Shown piece by piece: positions 25,085 through 33,688 of a stretch of 64,000 nt of DNA. A model generated the notes under the pieces. The model was not told the origin of the DNA. It did not search any database and saw nothing but the letters and a program-made list of their open reading frames with translations. How positions within the stretch are numbered: position 1 is the first letter of the stretch; every line of letters begins with the position of its first letter. The position numbers were made by a program, and so were the translations under genes. Origin of the DNA: Alphaproteobacteria bacterium (lineage in GTDB: Bacteria; Pseudomonadota; Alphaproteobacteria; Bin95); contig JACKII010000002.1 of assembly GCA_020638555.1 (NCBI GenBank), positions 806,001 through 870,000 on the forward strand. Reading direction: 5' to 3'.

Positions 25085-27148
25085 TCATTTGGCCGTCCTC
25101 ACGATCAGATTGCCGTAGCGGTCGACGGTGGCCGTCTCGCCGGGCAGCAGCACGGTGGTGGCATCCAGCTGGGTCAGGATGGCCGGGCCGTCGACCCGCA
25201 CGCCGGCGCCGAGGCGGCTGCGGTCGTAGACCGGCGTCGGCACCGGCCCCTCGTCGAACCAGACCGGGTGGCGCTCCACCAGCGCTTCGGCGAGCGAGCC
25301 GCCGGCCGCGCGCTCCACCAGCCGCGGCCGCGCCAGGTCGCAGGCGGCGGAGACGCGCAGGTTCACCAACTCCACCACGGTGTCGCGCTGGGCGAAGGTG
25401 TAGAGCTGTTCGTGCAGGCGGTGGAACCGCTCCACCGCCTCGGCCATGCTGGCCTCCGTCACCGGCCCGTCCGGCCAGTCCACGGTCAGTTCGAAGCCCT
25501 GGTGGCGATAGCGCAGGCTGGCCGAGCGGTTCTTGCGCCTTGTGTCGGCGGGGGCGTTCTCGCGTGCGAGCCAGGCGTCGGCCTCTTGCTCCAACTGCCT
25601 GAACGTGGCGGCGATGCGGGCGCCGTCATAGGGCGGGGCCTCGACGCAGGTCTGGGCGTAGTCGGCCCGCAGGGTCGAGACCAGCAGGCCGATGGCCGAG
25701 AGCACGCCGGGCGACGGCGGCACGACCAGGGTGGTCATTCCCAGCAGCCGCGCCATCTCGCTGCCGTGCAGCGGCCCGGCGCCGCCGAAGGGGATGAGCG
25801 CGAACTGCCGCGGGTCCTCGCCGCGCTCGACCGAGATCACGCGGATCGCGCCGACCATGTCGTTGTTGGAAATGGCAAGAATGCCCCGCGCGGCGTCCTC
25901 GACGGAGAGGCCCAGCGGCCGGGCCACGTCGCGTTCGATGGCGGCACGGGCGGCGGCGACGTCCAGACTCATGCCCCCGCCCAGCAGCGAGGGCGGCAGC
26001 CGGCCCAGCACCAGATGCGCGTCGGTGACGGTGGCGCGCTCGCCGCCCTGGCCATAGCAGGCGGGGCCGGGATGGGCACCGGCGGAGCGCGGGCCGACGG
26101 TCAGCGCACCGGTCGCCGTCAGGCTGGCGATGGAGCCGCCGCCGGTGCCGACCGTGTTGATGTCGATCATCGGCAGCGCCAGCGGCCACTCGCCGATCTG
26201 GCCGCTTTCGGAGAGCCGGAACTGGCCGTTCTTGATCAGGCTGATGTCGGCCGACGTGCCGCCGATGTCGATGCCGATCACGTTGCGAAAGCCGGCCGAC
26301 TCGCCGATGAAGCCGGCGCCGACCACCCCCGCCGCCGGCCCGGAGAGCGCCGTGTAGGCCGGCGCGGTCCGCACCTCCGGCGCGCTGACCACGCCGCCGT
26401 TCGACTTCATGATGAGCAGCGGCGCGGTGACGTTTTCCTCTGCCAGCCGTTCTTCCAGCCGCGCCACATAGCGCGAGACGGCGGGCATGACATAGACGTT
26501 CAGCACCGTCGCCATGCTGCGTTCGTACTCGCGCACCAGCGGCAGCACGTCGGAGGAAAGCGAGACCAGCGCCTCTGGATGCTCCGCCAGGATCAGGTCG
26601 CGGGCCTGCCGTTCGTGCGCCGGGTTGGCGAAGCTGTGCAGGAAGCAGACCGCGACGGCATGGATGCCGCGGTCTTTCAGGGTGCGGGCGGCGGCGCGCA
26701 CGGTTTCGGGCTCCAGCGCCGTCAGCACCGAACCATCGGCGGCGACGCGTTCGCTCACCTCGAAAACGCGGTCGGCCGGCACCGGGCGGGTGGGCTTGAT
26801 CCACGAGAACAGGTTGGCGCGGCGCGGAATTTCCTGCCGGCCGATCTCCAGCACATGCCGGAAGCCGGCGGTGGTGAGCAGGCCCGCTGGCGCGCCCTTG
26901 CCCTCCAGGATCAGGTTGGTCGCGACCGTGGTGCCGTGGAACACCTGGCCCAGATCGGCGGGCGCGATGCCGGCCTGTGCCACCGCCAGGCCGATGCCGG
27001 TCATGAAGCCTTGCGAGGGATCCGCCGGCGTCGACGGCGTCTTGGCCGTCCACGAGCGGCCGGTCTCGCGGTCCAGCAGGGTGACGTCCGTGAAGGTGCC
27101 GCCGGTGTCGATGGCGACGGCGTAGCGCAGGCCGGGGGTGTCGCTCAT
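25085..27148 (-). CDS. hyuA: Hydantoinase/oxoprolinase A-subunit family protein (HyuA)
   Basis: ATP-dependent amidohydrolase subunit, 687 residues. ASKHA-type nucleotide motifs are readable: AVAIDTGGTFTDVTLLD at the N-terminus, GTTVATNLILEGKGA, VIGIDIGGTSADISLIKNG near residue 290 and GGGSIASL. Relatives act as N-methylhydantoinases, 5-oxoprolinases or acetone/acetophenone carboxylases, so the substrate is open. The ATGA overlap with hyuB shows the two form one unit, with hyuB first. Orientation puts both downstream of the bkd-like operon on the same strand, 92 bp after its last gene. Confidence 0.88.
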   Translation of the reverse strand: MSDTPGLRYAVAIDTGGTFTDVTLLDRETGRSWTAKTPSTPADPSQGFMTGIGLAVAQAGIAPADLGQVFHGTTVATNLILEGKGAPAGLLTTAGFRHVLEIGRQEIPRRANLFSWIKPTRPVPADRVFEVSERVAADGSVLTALEPETVRAAARTLKDRGIHAVAVCFLHSFANPAHERQARDLILAEHPEALVSLSSDVLPLVREYERSMATVLNVYVMPAVSRYVARLEERLAEENVTAPLLIMKSNGGVVSAPEVRTAPAYTALSGPAAGVVGAGFIGESAGFRNVIGIDIGGTSADISLIKNGQFRLSESGQIGEWPLALPMIDINTVGTGGGSIASLTATGALTVGPRSAGAHPGPACYGQGGERATVTDAHLVLGRLPPSLLGGGMSLDVAAARAAIERDVARPLGLSVEDAARGILAISNNDMVGAIRVISVERGEDPRQFALIPFGGAGPLHGSEMARLLGMTTLVVPPSPGVLSAIGLLVSTLRADYAQTCVEAPPYDGARIAATFRQLEQEADAWLARENAPADTRRKNRSASLRYRHQGFELTVDWPDGPVTEASMAEAVERFHRLHEQLYTFAQRDTVVELVNLRVSAACDLARPRLVERAAGGSLAEALVERHPVWFDEGPVPTPVYDRSRLGAGVRVDGPAILTQLDATTVLLPGETATVDRYGNLIVRTAK

Positions 27149-28983
27149 GCGGCGGGCTCCCGCGTCTCCAGCGAGTCGCGATAGCCCTGGCGGTGGAACA
27201 GGCCGGTGACCGGCGGCCGGTCGGCGCGGCGGCGCGCGGTGGCGGCGGCGTCGACGCTGCGGCCGTCGTCGGCGAGCATGACGCCATAGTCGTGCGCCGC
27301 GGCCTCAGGGCTGACATAGCCGTTCAGCACGTCGGCCAGCACCCGCTCCGGCTCGCGGTCGAACGGATGGCCCCAGCCACCGCCGCCGCCGGTTTCCAGC
27401 CGCAGCACCTCGCCGCGCTTCAGCACGTTGCCGTCGCTGAACGGGTCCAGTTCCCGTTCCTGCGGAGTGCCGGGGTTGGCGATGGCGCGGCCGCTGCCGC
27501 CGTTCCGCCCGCCCTTCACGCCCCAGCTCGGCATGGCGACGCCGTCGATGCGGAGCGCGAATGTGGCCTGGTCGGCCAGCACCTCGATCTCGCGCACCAC
27601 ACCGGCGCCGCCGCGCCAGCGGCCCGGCCCGCCGGAGTCTTTGTTGACGCCGTAGGCGCGGACGCGGACCGGGTAGTCGAGTTCCAGCATCTCCGCCGGA
27701 AAGTTCTCCTGGGCGATGTAATAGACGCTGTCGATGCCGTCGGCATAGGGCCGGGCGCCGTAGCCGACGCCGAGCCCATCCGACATCAGGAAGGTGTTGC
27801 CGTCCGCGTCCTGCCCCCGGGCGAAATAGATGACATAGGCGCAGTTCGCCGCCATGGACTCGCCGCCCGCCGCGTTCACCAGCCCCATGGTGGAGGACAG
27901 GAGCCGCATCATGGTGAGGCCGCGCTGGCCGAGCGGCGCCGGCCAGTTCGGCTGCAACAGGCTGCCGGGGCGCAGCACGATCTCGTCGATGGCCTTGCCG
28001 GCGCCCCAGTTCAGCAACAGCGTCCGGTCGCCGCCCAAGAGGTACATGCCCATCATCGCCCGCGGCACGGCCGGGTTGACCAGATAGTTGATCGGCCCCG
28101 GCGCCTGGTCGTCGCTGGCGGAGCAATCCAGCACGGTCCGGCCCGGCTCCACCCGCAATTCCAGGCGCATCCAGTAGGGGCCGTTGCCCTGGCCGTCATG
28201 GTCCAGTGCGTCGGCGAAGCGATAGGTGCCGGGCGGGAAGGTCTCGGCCAGACGCTTGCGGGCGGCCTGTTCGGAGCGGTCGGCCAGTTGCACGAAGGCG
28301 TCGGCGATCAGGGCGCGGGGGAAGCGCTCCGCCAGGTCCTGCAGGCGCTTCTCGCCCAGGCGCACGGCGGCGATGCAGGCGCGCATGTCGCCGCGCACCA
28401 TGTCGGGAAAGCGGGTGTTGCGCTGGAAAATGCGCATCAACTCCTCGTTCACGACGCCGTCGCGGGCGAGGCGCACGGGCGGGATGATGACGCCTTCCTG
28501 GAAGATGTCGGTGCAGTCCGGTGAGATCGAGCCCGGCCGCATGCCGCCGATATCGGCGAAATGCGCCCAGCTTTGCGCGAAGGCCAGAATTGCGCCATCG
28601 ACGAAGATCGGCTGCACGAACACCTGGTCCGGCGAATGCGAGACCGAGCCCTTGGAGCCGTAGCAGTCGTTGTACCAGTAGAGGTCGCCCGGCCGCATGC
28701 TCTCGATCGGATAGTGTTCGAACACCGGCCGCACCGGATCGCCGAACGAGGGGCGATAGGCGCCGACGATCAGGTCGCCATTGTGGTCGAACAGGGCGAC
28801 GAAGAAGTCTTTCTTCTCGCGGATGAAGCCGGACATGGCGGTGCGCTCGATCAGCGCCTCCATTTCCTTCTGCGCCGATTGCAGCGCGCCGCGAATGACT
28901 TCGAGCGAGACGGGATCGCAGCGCGCTTCGGCGGCGTTTGCTGCGGCGGGCAAGGCGGTGTCGGGCAAGGCGGTGTTGGGCAT
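27145..28983 (-). CDS. hyuB: Hydantoinase/oxoprolinase B-subunit family protein (HyuB)
   Basis: Partner subunit, 612 residues. The N-terminal 20 residues carry a small repeat, ALPDTALPA, then the family start CDPVSLEVIRGALQSAQKEM. Metal-site signatures of the B family follow: VFEHYPIESMRPGDLYWYND and WAHFADIGGMRPGSISPDCT. GGGGGWGHPFDREPERV lies near the C-terminus. The AB pair probably hydrolyses a cyclic imide or carboxylates a ketone with ATP. Nothing nearby narrows it further. Confidence 0.88.
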   Translation of the reverse strand: MPNTALPDTALPAAANAAEARCDPVSLEVIRGALQSAQKEMEALIERTAMSGFIREKKDFFVALFDHNGDLIVGAYRPSFGDPVRPVFEHYPIESMRPGDLYWYNDCYGSKGSVSHSPDQVFVQPIFVDGAILAFAQSWAHFADIGGMRPGSISPDCTDIFQEGVIIPPVRLARDGVVNEELMRIFQRNTRFPDMVRGDMRACIAAVRLGEKRLQDLAERFPRALIADAFVQLADRSEQAARKRLAETFPPGTYRFADALDHDGQGNGPYWMRLELRVEPGRTVLDCSASDDQAPGPINYLVNPAVPRAMMGMYLLGGDRTLLLNWGAGKAIDEIVLRPGSLLQPNWPAPLGQRGLTMMRLLSSTMGLVNAAGGESMAANCAYVIYFARGQDADGNTFLMSDGLGVGYGARPYADGIDSVYYIAQENFPAEMLELDYPVRVRAYGVNKDSGGPGRWRGGAGVVREIEVLADQATFALRIDGVAMPSWGVKGGRNGGSGRAIANPGTPQERELDPFSDGNVLKRGEVLRLETGGGGGWGHPFDREPERVLADVLNGYVSPEAAAHDYGVMLADDGRSVDAAATARRRADRPPVTGLFHRQGYRDSLETREPAA

Positions 28984-29075
28984 GAGGACCCCTCCGCTGG
29001 CATGGCTTCCGGTCCCGCCAGTCTAGGGCCCATTCCCGACGCGCGCCAAGAGCCAACCCGCGGCGGCGTCCGGCG

Positions 29076-30179
29076 TCAGCGGTGGTCGCGGCGGAAGCGC
29101 ATGGCGCGCTCGACCCGCTCGCGCGCCATGGCGACGGCGGCGGCCCGCGGCAGCACCGCGTCGCGCTGCATGCGGCGCAGAACCTCGTCCGTGTTGCGCT
29201 GGATCTTTTCCTTGATGGTGGCGAGCGCACCGCTCTCGCTGCCGCCATGGTATTCGACGGAGGCGCAGATGACGCCGCCGGCATTGGCGATGAAGTCCGG
29301 CACCGACAGCACGCCCCGCGCGTGCAGGGCCGCCTCCGCCTCGGCGGTGGCCGGGATGTTGGCGCCCTGGAGGATCAGCCGCGCCTTGACCTGGCCGGCA
29401 TTGGCGGCGGTCAGCACGTTGGGCCGGGCGGCCGGAATCCAGATGTCGCAGTCGACGCCCACAATGGCGTCCCGGTCCCCGGCCGTGCCGCCGGCGAACG
29501 CGGCGACGCCCTCGCCGGTCTTGTGGTGCTCTGCCAGCGCCTCGATATCGAGCCCGTCCGGATTGAGGGTCATGCCGCGCGAGTCGGCGGCGGCCACCAG
29601 CACGCAGCCGAGGTTTGCCAGGAAGCGGGCGCCGTGATAGCCGACCGCGCCGAAGCCCTGCACCGCGACCCGCGCGCCTTTCAGCCTCACGTCGCAATGC
29701 TTCTCCGCGATCTCGGCGCAGGCGGCGAGGCCATAGCCGGTGGCGCCGATCACATCCAGCGGAATGCCGCCCAACTCCCGCGGCAGGCCGACCGAGCGGC
29801 CGTTCTCGTCGCGGATCCAGGCCATGGCCTCTTCGTTCGTGCCCATGTCCGGGCCGGGAATGTAGGAGGTGATCTCGCGGAGGCCGCGGGCGAAGGCGCG
29901 GATCAAGCGTTCCTTGTCGGCGATCGGCATGGCCGGGTCGGCGGCAATCACGCTCTTGGCGCCGCCATGCGGCAGGCCGGCCGCCGCGTTCTTGAAGGTC
30001 ATGGCGCGGGCGAGGCCGAAGCATTCCTCCAGCGTCACGTCCGGCGCCATGCGGGTGCCGCCGATGGCCGGGCCGGCAGCGGTGTTGTCGACAACGACAA
30101 TGGCTTTCAGTCCGACGCCCGCGTCGTAGAGTTCGACGACCTTTTCCGGGCCCAGATCGTCGGTGAAGGCGAAGGCCAT
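29076..30179 (-). CDS. Leu/Glu/Phe/Val dehydrogenase (leucine dehydrogenase-like)
   Basis: Amino-acid dehydrogenase, 367 residues, deaminating a branched or aromatic amino acid to its 2-oxo acid with NAD. GPAIGGTRMAPDVTLEE and LPHGGAKSVIAADP hold the substrate and catalytic lysines, and VQGFGAVGYHGARFLANLG is the Rossmann nucleotide site near residue 180. The length fits leucine dehydrogenase better than glutamate dehydrogenase (about 420). It is the fourth gene of a run with E1alpha, E1beta and E2, 13 nt after E2, which supports branched-chain amino-acid catabolism as the operon's role. Confidence 0.87.
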   Translation of the reverse strand: MAFAFTDDLGPEKVVELYDAGVGLKAIVVVDNTAAGPAIGGTRMAPDVTLEECFGLARAMTFKNAAAGLPHGGAKSVIAADPAMPIADKERLIRAFARGLREITSYIPGPDMGTNEEAMAWIRDENGRSVGLPRELGGIPLDVIGATGYGLAACAEIAEKHCDVRLKGARVAVQGFGAVGYHGARFLANLGCVLVAAADSRGMTLNPDGLDIEALAEHHKTGEGVAAFAGGTAGDRDAIVGVDCDIWIPAARPNVLTAANAGQVKARLILQGANIPATAEAEAALHARGVLSVPDFIANAGGVICASVEYHGGSESGALATIKEKIQRNTDEVLRRMQRDAVLPRAAAVAMARERVERAMRFRRDHR

Positions 30180-30192
30180 GGGCTGGTCCTCC

Positions 30193-31452
30193 TCAGTCCG
30201 TTTGTTCCAGATGGGTTTTGATCGCAGAGAGAAAGCGGGCGGCCTCGCCGCCGTTGACGGCGCGGTGGTCGAAGGTGAGCGACAGCGGCAGCCGGCCGTC
30301 GCGGAGGCGTCCCGCCCCCAGGATCGCCACCTGCGGCGGCACGATCACCAGTTCCGCGAACAGGCCGCCGATGGCGCCGAAATTCGAGAGGGTGATGGTG
30401 GCGCCCCTCAGGTCCGCCGGCGAAAGCGAGCGGCGCTGCGCGCCCTCGACCAGCCGCCGCAACTCGCCGCGCAAGTCGTGCGGGTCGGGAAAGTCGGCGG
30501 TGCGCAGCACCGGCACGATCAGCCCGTCCGCCGTATCGACGGCAATGCCGATGGCAGCATCCGGGTTCAGCCGCCGCGCCTCCCGCTCGCCGTCATAGGC
30601 GGCGTTGAGCGCCGGTTCGCGGTCCAGGGCCCTGACCATGGCCTGCACCAGCACCAGCGTCACCGGCACGTCGTCGGGCCAGTGGCCGACATCGGCCTCC
30701 TCGGTCACGGTCGCGCGCGGGATGGAGAGCGCCGCGGTCATGCTGCGAGCCATGGCCTTGCGCACGCCCCGCAGCGACTGCCATTCCGGGCCGAGCGGCT
30801 TCGGTCGCGTCCGGCCGGAGGCCGCAGCCTGCACGTCGGCGCGCAGGATGGCCCCGTGCGGCCCGGTGCCCTCGATCCGGTCGAGATCGACCTTCAATTC
30901 CTCGGCCAGGGCGCGGACCGCCGGCGCGGCACGAGCCGCGCCGCTCTTAGGAGTATCGGCGGCACGAGCCGCGCCGCTCTTAGGAGTATCGGCGGCACGA
31001 GCCGCGCCGCTCTTGGGAGTATCGGCGGCACGAGCCGCGCCGCTCTTGGGAGTATCGGCGGCACGAGCCGCGCCGCTCTTTGCGGACTCGCTGGCAGGGG
31101 CAGGGGCGGGGTGTTTGGTGGCGGGCTGCGGTTTGGCGGCGGGCGGTGTCGCCCGGGCCTCCGTGTCCTCGCCGTCCGCTTCCAACTGGCCGACCACCGC
31201 CCCGGCGTCGGCGCGTTCGCCCTCGGCATAGTCGGCGAGCGGCGCGCCGACCCGCAGCGTCTCGCCCGGCTCGCCATAGGTCTTGGCGATGGTGCCGGAC
31301 CAGGGTGCCGGCACTTCCACCACGGCCTTGTCGGTCTCGACCGAGACCAGGGGCTGGTCGGCGGTGACATGGTCGCCGGCGGCGACATGCCAGTGGACGA
31401 TTTCGGCCTCTTCCAGGCCTTCGCCCAGGTCGGGCAGGGTGAATGTCTTCAT
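30193..31452 (-). CDS. 2-oxoacid dehydrogenase E2 (dihydrolipoyl acyltransferase) with repeat linker
   Basis: Core enzyme of the complex, 419 residues. An N-terminal lipoyl domain has K42 in VETDKAVVEVP. Residues about 125-175 are an Ala-rich linker of identical 11-residue units (KSGAARAADTP). The peripheral subunit-binding domain follows (APAVRALAEELKVDLDRIEG), then the catalytic domain. At the active site the sequence is DHRAVNGGEAARF, so His396 is kept but the usual Asp of HRxxDG is Asn400. The gene overlaps E1beta by four bases. No E3 gene is nearby; lpd must be supplied from elsewhere. Confidence 0.9.
   Translation of the reverse strand: MKTFTLPDLGEGLEEAEIVHWHVAAGDHVTADQPLVSVETDKAVVEVPAPWSGTIAKTYGEPGETLRVGAPLADYAEGERADAGAVVGQLEADGEDTEARATPPAAKPQPATKHPAPAPASESAKSGAARAADTPKSGAARAADTPKSGAARAADTPKSGAARAADTPKSGAARAAPAVRALAEELKVDLDRIEGTGPHGAILRADVQAAASGRTRPKPLGPEWQSLRGVRKAMARSMTAALSIPRATVTEEADVGHWPDDVPVTLVLVQAMVRALDREPALNAAYDGEREARRLNPDAAIGIAVDTADGLIVPVLRTADFPDPHDLRGELRRLVEGAQRRSLSPADLRGATITLSNFGAIGGLFAELVIVPPQVAILGAGRLRDGRLPLSLTFDHRAVNGGEAARFLSAIKTHLEQTD
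30928..31080. repeat. 33-nt tandem repeat inside the E2 gene
   Basis: There are four full 33-nt units plus a 21-nt partial of GGCACGAGCCGCGCCGCTCTT followed by (A/G)GGAGTATCGGC, in frame and nearly identical at DNA level. Two copies have A and two have G at one position. It encodes the interdomain linker of E2. Near identity suggests recent slippage or unequal crossing-over, so copy number is likely to vary between strains. Confidence 0.95.
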
Positions 31453-32432
31453 GCGTAGCCCATCACCTCGCGCGCCGCGTCGACAATGCGCGCCACCGAG
31501 GGCAGATAGTGGTGTTCCAGTTTCGGCAGCGGGATCACCGTGTCATAGCCGGTCACGCGCCGCACCGGCGCCAGCAGCGACAGCAGGCCGTGCTCGGCAA
31601 TGCGCGCGGCGACCTCACCGCCATAGCCGCCGGTCAGCGCCGCCTCGTGCACGATGACGACCCGGCCGGTTTTCTCGATCGAGGCGAGAAGCGTGTCCTG
31701 GTCCAGTGGCTTCAGTGTGGCAAGGTCGATGACCTCCGCCGAAACGCCGTCCTCCTCCGCCAGCCGGTCGGCGGCGGCCAGGGTCTCCTTCATCATGGCG
31801 CCCCAGGAAATCAGCGTCAGGTCGCTGCCTTCGCGCTCGACGAACGCCTTGTCGAGGGGCAGGGCTTCGCCGTCGTCGCCGACTTCCTCCTTGCCGGCGC
31901 GGTAGAGCCGCTTCGGCTCCAGGAACACCACCGGGTCCGGGTCGCGGATCGCCGCCAGCAACAGGCCATAGGCCTTGGCCGGCGACGACGGGATGACGAC
32001 GCGGATGCCCGGCACATGTGCCAGCATCGCCTCGACGCTTTCGGAATGGTGCTCGGGCGCATGGATGCCGCCGCCAAAGGGCGCGCGCAGCACCATCGGG
32101 CAGGAGAGGCGGCCGCGGGTGCGGGTGCGCAGGCGCCCGGCATGGTTCACGATCTGGTCGATGGCCGGGTAGACGAAGCCCATGAACTGGATTTCCGCCA
32201 CCGGGCGCAGGTCCTGCGTCGCCGCACCGACCGCCACGCCGGCAATCACCGCCTCGGACAGCGGCGTGTCCAGCACCCGGCCGGAGCCGAAGCGCTGGAT
32301 CAGCCCGTCCGTGGCGCGAAACACGCCGCCGTCGATGCCGATATCCTCGCCCAGCAGCACCACCCGTTCGTCCTCGTCCATCGCCCGCGACAGTGCCATG
32401 CGCACCGCTTCGACCAGGGTCAGCTCCGCCAT
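31449..32432 (-). CDS. 2-oxoacid dehydrogenase E1 beta subunit
   Basis: Transketolase-like beta subunit, 327 residues, forming the alpha2beta2 E1 with the product of the next upstream gene. It starts LTLVEAVRMALSRAMDEDERVVLLGEDIG and contains the family segments GRVLDTPLSEAVIAGVAVGAA and GLRPVAEIQFMGFVYPAIDQ. The C-terminal half has VSVEAINLATLKPLD-like text (AEVIDLATLKPLDQDTLL) and HEAALTGGYGGEVAARI. Order E1alpha-E1beta-E2 with a leucine-type dehydrogenase favours a branched-chain substrate, but pyruvate or acetoin relatives look similar. Confidence 0.92.
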   Translation of the reverse strand: MAELTLVEAVRMALSRAMDEDERVVLLGEDIGIDGGVFRATDGLIQRFGSGRVLDTPLSEAVIAGVAVGAATQDLRPVAEIQFMGFVYPAIDQIVNHAGRLRTRTRGRLSCPMVLRAPFGGGIHAPEHHSESVEAMLAHVPGIRVVIPSSPAKAYGLLLAAIRDPDPVVFLEPKRLYRAGKEEVGDDGEALPLDKAFVEREGSDLTLISWGAMMKETLAAADRLAEEDGVSAEVIDLATLKPLDQDTLLASIEKTGRVVIVHEAALTGGYGGEVAARIAEHGLLSLLAPVRRVTGYDTVIPLPKLEHHYLPSVARIVDAAREVMGYA

Positions 32433-32435
32433 GGC

Positions 32436-33509
32436 TCAGTTCTCCCCCGCGGCCAGAACGGCCGCCCGTTGGGCGGCGACATCGGCCGGCAGCGCGGCAT
32501 AGGTGTGGTCGAAGATCGCTTCCGGCGGCTCGGGCGGCAGGGCCTCGAATGCGGCGACGGCGGCGTCGATCCGGGCGCGGCAGTCGGCCAGCAAGGCCTC
32601 TTCCTGTTGCTTGTCCCAGACCTTTTGCGCCGCCAGATAGGTGCGCAGGCGGGCGATGGGCTCTTCCTTCCAGTGACGGCGCACCTGGTCGTCCTCGCGA
32701 TAGCGGCTGGCGTCGTCGGCGGTGGTGTGGTCGCCCAGGCGATAGGTGATCGCCTCGATCAGCGTCGGCCCGTCGCCGCGGCGGGCGCGGGCGAGTGCCA
32801 CGTCCACCCGGTCGCGCACGGCGACGACGTCGTTGCCGTCCACCTGCTCGCCCGGAATGCCGGCGGCCAGCGCCTTCTGCGCCAGGGTTTCCGCCGCGGT
32901 CTGTTCCGCACGGGGCACGGAGATCGCCCACTGGTTGTTGTTGATGACGAACACCACCGGCAGTTTCCAGACGCCGGCAATGTTCATGGCCTCGTAGAAA
33001 TCGCCCTTGGAGGTGGCGCCGTCGCCGGCCATCACCACCGCCACCCGGTCCTCGCCGCGGCGACGGAAGGCGAGGGCGACGCCGGCGGCGTGGGGGAAGT
33101 TGGTGCCGACCGGGATCGACACCGGCAGATCGTGCCGCGGCCCGGCATAGTCGCTGCCGCGCTCGCTGCCGCTCCAATAACAGAGGTGTTCGACCAGGGA
33201 AACGCCGCGCCACAACTGGGCGGCCTGATCGCGGAAGCCGGGCACCAGCACATCGTCGGCCCGCATGGCGCTGGCGGTGCCGACCCCCACCGCCTCCTGC
33301 CCCAGGGCCGAGGCATAGGTGCCGAGGCGGCCGGTCCGCTGCATCGCCACCGCCCGTTCGTCCACCACGCGGGTCAGCACCATCGCTTCGTACAGGGGAA
33401 TCAACGCAGCGGCGTCGGCGGCAAGGGCCGGCAGATCGGGAGTTGCCGTGCCATCGGTATTCAAGTAACGGAAGTGGGAAATTTCCCCGCTGAACGTCGT
33501 CGTTCGCAT
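32436..33509 (-). CDS. 2-oxoacid dehydrogenase E1 alpha subunit
   Basis: Thiamine-diphosphate-binding alpha subunit, 357 residues. The TPP motif GDGATSKGDFYEAMN...NNNQWAIS is present near residue 160, as are GPRHDLPVSIPVGTNFPHAAG and YRLGDHTTADDASRYR, the latter a mark of E1alpha. The start at 33509 has a strong AAGGAGG nine bases upstream, so in-frame codons further up are rejected. It is the first gene of the operon and diverges from the hydrogenase cluster over 179 bp. Confidence 0.92.
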   Translation of the reverse strand: MRTTTFSGEISHFRYLNTDGTATPDLPALAADAAALIPLYEAMVLTRVVDERAVAMQRTGRLGTYASALGQEAVGVGTASAMRADDVLVPGFRDQAAQLWRGVSLVEHLCYWSGSERGSDYAGPRHDLPVSIPVGTNFPHAAGVALAFRRRGEDRVAVVMAGDGATSKGDFYEAMNIAGVWKLPVVFVINNNQWAISVPRAEQTAAETLAQKALAAGIPGEQVDGNDVVAVRDRVDVALARARRGDGPTLIEAITYRLGDHTTADDASRYREDDQVRRHWKEEPIARLRTYLAAQKVWDKQQEEALLADCRARIDAAVAAFEALPPEPPEAIFDHTYAALPADVAAQRAAVLAAGEN

Positions 33510-33593
33510 TCGGTCCGACCTCCTTATGCCCCTAACTTGATATGGGCACTGATTTCGCCGCTTGAAAGCTAGCGTGGCATGTTCCGGCCAAGT

Positions 33594-33607
33594 TTGACAT
33601 AGATCAT
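33594..33607 (+). promoter_or_regulatory. FixK/FNR-type box upstream of the hydrogenase operon
   Basis: TTGAC-ATAG-ATCAT matches the FNR/FixK consensus TTGAT-N4-ATCAA in eight of ten positions, and the TTGAC half is common in alphaproteobacterial FixK/FnrL sites. It lies 82 nt before the first hydrogenase gene and about 85 nt upstream of the divergent E1alpha start, so it could act on either side. This suggests activation under low oxygen. Confidence 0.55.
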
Positions 33608-33688
33608 GGGCGACGCGGCGTCCGCTTTGCTTTTCTCCTGGCATGGACAGCCAGCCTGGTTTCCGCCGAACGAGTTGAGTGTGCTTCC

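Noticed and set aside
30928..31080. Regular 33-nt repeats that could look like a CRISPR array
   Set aside because: Units are contiguous with no spacers and stay in frame inside the E2 gene.
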